Of a DNA stretch of 64,000 nt, positions 60,226 through 64,000 are shown piece by piece. The position numbers were made by a program, and so were the translations under genes. The stretch's first letter is position 1; every line of letters starts with the position of its first letter. The notes beneath the pieces were generated by a model. That model ran no database searches. It was not told the DNA's origin and saw only the letters and a program-made list of their open reading frames with translations. The DNA is taken from assembly GCA_021732285.1 (NCBI GenBank), contig JAKFVH010000207.1:25447-89446 (forward strand). Reading direction: 5' to 3'. Source of the DNA: Reyranella sp. GTDB taxonomy: Bacteria > Pseudomonadota > Alphaproteobacteria > Reyranellales > Reyranellaceae.

Positions 60226-61920
60226 ATGTCGAACCTCGATCCCGTCACCCTGACCGTCATCCAGAACGGCCTGATCCAGGTCTGCAACGAGATGGACCTG
60301 GCCTTCGTGCGCGCGGCCTTCTCGCCGGTGATCTCCGAAGGCATGGACCGCTCCGACGGCATCTATGACGCCACCGACGGTGCGCTCATCGCCCAGGGCG
60401 AGCTCGGCCTGCCGGTGTTCGTCGGCACCATGCAGTTCTCGACCCGGGCGGTGATCGAGCGCGTGAAGAGCCACTACGCCGGCAAGGTCGATGCGGGCGA
60501 CGTGTTCATCGTCAACGATCCCTACCTCGGCGGCACGCATTTGATGGATGTGCGGTTCGTAAAACCCTTCTTCTACAAGGGTGAGATGTTCGCCTGGCTG
60601 GCCAATACCGGCCACTGGCCCGACGTCGGCGGCATGGTGCCGGGTGGCTTTTCGGCCAGCGCGACGGAGGTCGAGCAGGAAGGCCTGCGCCTGCCGCCGG
60701 TAAAATTCTTCAAGAAGGGCGAGATGGACCAGGAGATCCTGTCGATCATCCTGTCCAACATCCGCATCGCCGACCAGCGCATCGGCGATATCAAGGCGCA
60801 GGCGGCCGCGCTTACCACCGGCGAGCAGCGGCTGACCGCGCTGATCGACCGCTACGGCGCCGAAACCGTGCGCCAGGCGATTGCCGAGATGCGCCATCGC
60901 GCCGAGCGCCAGATGCGCGCCAAGATCGCGGCCATCCCCGACGGCGTCTACGAGGGCAGCTCGCAGGTCGACAGCGACGGCGTCGTCGACGAGCCGCTCA
61001 CCATCAGGATGAAGGTCACCAAGAAGGGCGATGACCTCACCTTCGACATGACAGGCTCGAGCCCGCCCTGCCGTGGCCCGATGAACAGCGTCATCGCCAC
61101 GACCAAGTCGGCGATCTACCTGGCGGTGAAGCACATCTTCCCCGACGTGCCGATCAATGCTGGCACCTTCGAGCCGCTGAAGATCGTCGAGCCCGAGGGC
61201 ACGTTCCTCTATGCCAAGTATCCACGGCCGGTGTCGGGCTGCGCCGCCGAGGTGAGCCAGCGCATCGCCGAGGCGGTGTTCGCAGCCCTCACCAAGGCGA
61301 TCCCCGACCTGTTGTTTGCCGCACCGGCCGGCACCTCGGGCAATCTCGGCGTCGGGGGCTACGATCCCGAGCGCAACCGCAACTACATTATGTATCTCTT
61401 CACCGGCGGCGGTTACGGCGGCTTCCAGGGCGGCGATGGCCTCAGCAACGGCTGCTCGACCATCGGCATCTCCAAGATGCCGCCGGTCGAGGTGCTGGAG
61501 CAGTTCTATCCCGTGCTGTTCGAGGAGTTCTCGCTGCGTGAGGGCTCGGGCGGCGCCGGCGAGTTCCGCGGCGGCTTCGGCATCAACTACGCCATAAAAC
61601 TGCGCCGCGGCGAGGCGCGTGTCTCGATGGTGATGGACCACGGCCGCACCGGACCGCAGGGCGTCTTGGGCGGCAGGGACGGCGGCACCAACACCGTCGA
61701 GGTGAGCCAGGGCGGCAAGAACTACCGGCCGCCGCATCTGTCCAAGGACCAGGACATCCAGATCGGCGTCGGCGACGTGGTGCGGGTGTCGACGCCGGGT
61801 GGCGGCGGCTTCGGCGATCCCGCCAAGCGCGATCCGGCGGCGATCGCGCGCGACGTGGCGCGCGGCTACTACAGCGAGGCCGAGGTGCGCGAGAAGTTCG
61901 GATCGCCTCCGTCATCCTGA
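60226..61920 (+). CDS. hydantoinase B/oxoprolinase family protein
   Basis: DPVTLTVIQNGLIQVCNEMDLAFVRAAFSPVISEGMDRSDGIYDATDG. Confidence 0.95.
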   Translation: MSNLDPVTLTVIQNGLIQVCNEMDLAFVRAAFSPVISEGMDRSDGIYDATDGALIAQGELGLPVFVGTMQFSTRAVIERVKSHYAGKVDAGDVFIVNDPYLGGTHLMDVRFVKPFFYKGEMFAWLANTGHWPDVGGMVPGGFSASATEVEQEGLRLPPVKFFKKGEMDQEILSIILSNIRIADQRIGDIKAQAAALTTGEQRLTALIDRYGAETVRQAIAEMRHRAERQMRAKIAAIPDGVYEGSSQVDSDGVVDEPLTIRMKVTKKGDDLTFDMTGSSPPCRGPMNSVIATTKSAIYLAVKHIFPDVPINAGTFEPLKIVEPEGTFLYAKYPRPVSGCAAEVSQRIAEAVFAALTKAIPDLLFAAPAGTSGNLGVGGYDPERNRNYIMYLFTGGGYGGFQGGDGLSNGCSTIGISKMPPVEVLEQFYPVLFEEFSLREGSGGAGEFRGGFGINYAIKLRRGEARVSMVMDHGRTGPQGVLGGRDGGTNTVEVSQGGKNYRPPHLSKDQDIQIGVGDVVRVSTPGGGGFGDPAKRDPAAIARDVARGYYSEAEVREKFGSPPSS

Positions 61921-62001
61921 GCGAAGCGAAGGATCTCATGGCGATTGTTACCAGTGTGCTCGTTGACCTGTCATGAGGTCCTTCGCTGCGCTCAGGACGA
62001 C
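61911..62001. repeat. palindromic repeat family c (imperfect, ~27/30 paired) overlapping two CDS ends
   Basis: GTCATCCTGAGCGAAGCGAAGGATCTCATG ... CATGAGGTCCTTCGCTGCGCTCAGGACGAC. Confidence 0.8.
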
Positions 62002-62530
62002 AGTGGTCGCTACTAGGCGCCACCTGCTCGCCGCGCTGCCTGTGATGGCAGCCGTAAGTGGCGTTGCGGCGCAGTCGGCGTGGTACGCCGTGCGCGGACC
62101 CGGTAACGCCTTCATCGTCGATATGCCGGGTGAGCCCGTTTACAAGGTGATCGACACGCAGTCGCCCGGCGGCACCGCCTTCGCCTACCATTCCTACAGC
62201 CTGGAATACCGGCGGCTGTCGTTCGTGGCGCAGACCGCGCTGTTGCCCGCCGATATCGACCTGCGCCAACCACGGGCCTACCTGCAATCCGTGCTCGACG
62301 ACCGAGCGCAGCGGCTGGCCGGCGGCAAATGGACCAGCGTCAACTGGCGCGACGTGCAAGGCGCGCCGGCGGTCGATTCCACCGGTTCCGCGCAGGGCGG
62401 CAGCGTGCTGCGCCAGCTCGTGGTGCTGAAGGACCGGCGCTACGTGTCGCTCGCCTATCTCGCACCGGCCGACGCGCTGCGCACGCCGGAAGCCGATCGT
62501 TTCTTCGGATCATTGAGGTTGGGCGCATGA
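61973..62530 (+). CDS. secreted hypothetical protein
   Basis: Hydrophobic N-terminus RRHLLAALPVMAAVSGVAAQSA; start codon lies in repeat c. Confidence 0.6.
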   Translation: MRSFAALRTTVVATRRHLLAALPVMAAVSGVAAQSAWYAVRGPGNAFIVDMPGEPVYKVIDTQSPGGTAFAYHSYSLEYRRLSFVAQTALLPADIDLRQPRAYLQSVLDDRAQRLAGGKWTSVNWRDVQGAPAVDSTGSAQGGSVLRQLVVLKDRRYVSLAYLAPADALRTPEADRFFGSLRLGA

Positions 62531-63543
62531 GCAGGCCGCGTATCCATGTCCTGGCGTTGGGCGGCACCATTGCCACCAAACCCGATGCCAGCGGCGTCAT
62601 GCAGATGGGCGCGGGCGCCGACGATCTGGTGAAGGCGGTCCCATTGCTCGCCACCTTGGCCGACATCGAGGCCGAGACGGTGTCGCGAGTCGGCAGCCAT
62701 TCGCTCTCCTTTGACCAGATCCATGCCCTTGCCGCGAAGATCGCGAGTTCCAAGGCCGACGGCGTGATCGTGACCCAAGGCACCGACACGCTGGAAGAGA
62801 CGGGCTTCCTCCTCGACCTGCTGGTCGAGTGCGACGTTCCGGTAATCGTGACAGCGGCGATGCGCAATCCCGCGCTCACCTCGGCCGATGGTCCCGGCAA
62901 TCTCCTGGCGGCCGTACGTGTGGCGTGCGATCCGTGGATCCGTGCCCATGCCAGGGCGCTGGGCGTCATGGCGGTCATGCTCGACGAAGTCTACGCCGCC
63001 GCCGACGTCGTCAAGGCACATCCCACGCGCCTCAACGGCTTCGCTGCGCCACAGACCGGGCCGCTCGCGGCGCTGGTCGAAGACCGCGTGGTGCCGCTCA
63101 GCCTGCCGGTGCGCGACGCGATCGAGGCAGCACGCCGCAGGCTCGGCAAGGCGGCCGGCGGCGCGCAGCCGGTGGCGCTGCTGTGGATGGGACTAGACGA
63201 GCCCGGCCATTTGATCGAGGCGATGCTCGGCACGCCCGATCGCTTGGGCTATCGCGGCGCCGTCGTCGGCGCGATGGGCGGCGGCCATGTGCCCGAACGA
63301 CTGGCCGATCTCGTGGGACGCCTTGCCGCAGCACTACCCACAGTCGTTTCGTCGCGCGCCGGTAGTGGTGCAATGTTGCGCCATACCTATGGCGGGCCGA
63401 CCTCGGAGATCGCCCTGCGCAAGCTGGGCCTGATCTGGGGCGGCCGCCTGCATCCGCTCAAGGCGCGCGTCCTGCTGGAGACGTGCCTCAGGGCCGGGCT
63501 CAGCCGCGACACCATTGCCGAGGTGTTCGACGCCTTCGGCTAG
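62527..63543 (+). CDS. L-asparaginase
   Basis: RIHVLALGGTIATKPDASGV...GVIVTQGTDTLEETGFLLDLLV. Confidence 0.95.
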   Translation: MSRPRIHVLALGGTIATKPDASGVMQMGAGADDLVKAVPLLATLADIEAETVSRVGSHSLSFDQIHALAAKIASSKADGVIVTQGTDTLEETGFLLDLLVECDVPVIVTAAMRNPALTSADGPGNLLAAVRVACDPWIRAHARALGVMAVMLDEVYAAADVVKAHPTRLNGFAAPQTGPLAALVEDRVVPLSLPVRDAIEAARRRLGKAAGGAQPVALLWMGLDEPGHLIEAMLGTPDRLGYRGAVVGAMGGGHVPERLADLVGRLAAALPTVVSSRAGSGAMLRHTYGGPTSEIALRKLGLIWGGRLHPLKARVLLETCLRAGLSRDTIAEVFDAFG

Positions 63544-63547
63544 AGCG

Positions 63548-63663
63548 GAATCCAAATAGATGGAACCGCGCGCGATTCCATCTATTTGGATTCGCGCGCA
63601 CTGGTGATGCGTGTTGCAGGAGGCACAATCCGGTCCAGCTGGTTCCAGCTGGACCGGATTGTG
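63548..63663. repeat. palindromic repeat family f: two hairpins facing each other
   Basis: GAATCCAAATAGATGGAA/TTCCATCTATTTGGATTC (18-bp arms) and CACAATCCGGTCCAGCTGG-tt-CCAGCTGGACCGGATTGTG (19-bp arms), both bounded by CTAGAGCnnAATCC. Confidence 0.85.
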
Positions 63664-63698
63664 CTCTAGGGTAGAATATCCGGCGCGAGGTGATCGCC

Positions 63699-64000
63699 AT
63701 GCTCGAAGCCTTCGATGCAACGCTGCTGGCCCGGCTGCAGTTCGCTTTCACCGTGTCGTTTCATTTCATCTTCCCGTCCTTCACGATCGGGCTGGCGAGC
63801 TATCTCGCCGTGCTCGAGGCGCTGTGGCTGTGGACCGGCCGCTCGGTCTATCTCGACCTGTTCAAGTACTGGCTGAAGATCTTCGCGCTCAGCTTCGGCA
63901 TGGGCGTGGTGTCGGGCATCGTCATGTCCTATCAGTTCGGCACCAACTGGTCGGTGTTCTCCGACAAGGCCGGCCCGGTGATCGGGCCGTTGATGGCCTA
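63699..64000 (+). CDS. cydA: cytochrome bd-type ubiquinol oxidase subunit I, 5' part (cut by window edge)
   Basis: LLARLQFAFTVSFHFIFPSFTIGLASYLAVLEALWLWTGRSVYLDLFKYWLKIFALSFGMGVVSGIVMSYQFGTNW. Confidence 0.93.
   Translation, partial: MLEAFDATLLARLQFAFTVSFHFIFPSFTIGLASYLAVLEALWLWTGRSVYLDLFKYWLKIFALSFGMGVVSGIVMSYQFGTNWSVFSDKAGPVIGPLMA

Overview
64 kb of high-GC, probably alphaproteobacterial chromosome (taxonomy inferred from gene content). The backbone is metabolic: a urease operon (ureD, ureA, a fused ureB-ureC, ureE, ureF, a DUF3995-like membrane gene, ureG, hupE/ureJ) followed by urea ABC transporter genes urtABCDE; a NAD module (NadQ-like regulator plus nadABC); and many catabolic genes (CaiB/BaiF CoA-transferases, SDRs, acyl-CoA dehydrogenases, adenine deaminase, class III ADH, LLM oxidoreductase, CoxL-like protein, HyuB, asparaginase, start of cydA). 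The accessory parts are the most interesting. (1) Three unlinked genes (about 3.86, 5.66 and 20.8 kb) share an N-terminal 'FNVRP...VPGFRV...NADG' module, a Pro/Ser-rich linker, unrelated C-termini and a near-identical AT-rich -35 region (ACTnTAGTTATTGAC). They look like an undescribed polymorphic effector/toxin-like family, two with a small downstream partner gene, and one sits next to truncated genes. (2) At least six families of long, often perfect palindromic intergenic repeats occur. Three different families fill three successive gaps of the urease operon, one is nested inside another, and one is recruited into the ends of two flanking CDSs. (3) Smaller signals include a ureB-ureC fusion, tandem 19-bp operators before nadA, a sigma54-like promoter before urtA, a PadR-linked sensor-like membrane protein, and several gene fragments missing from the ORF track. 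All family assignments were read by eye; no searches were run.
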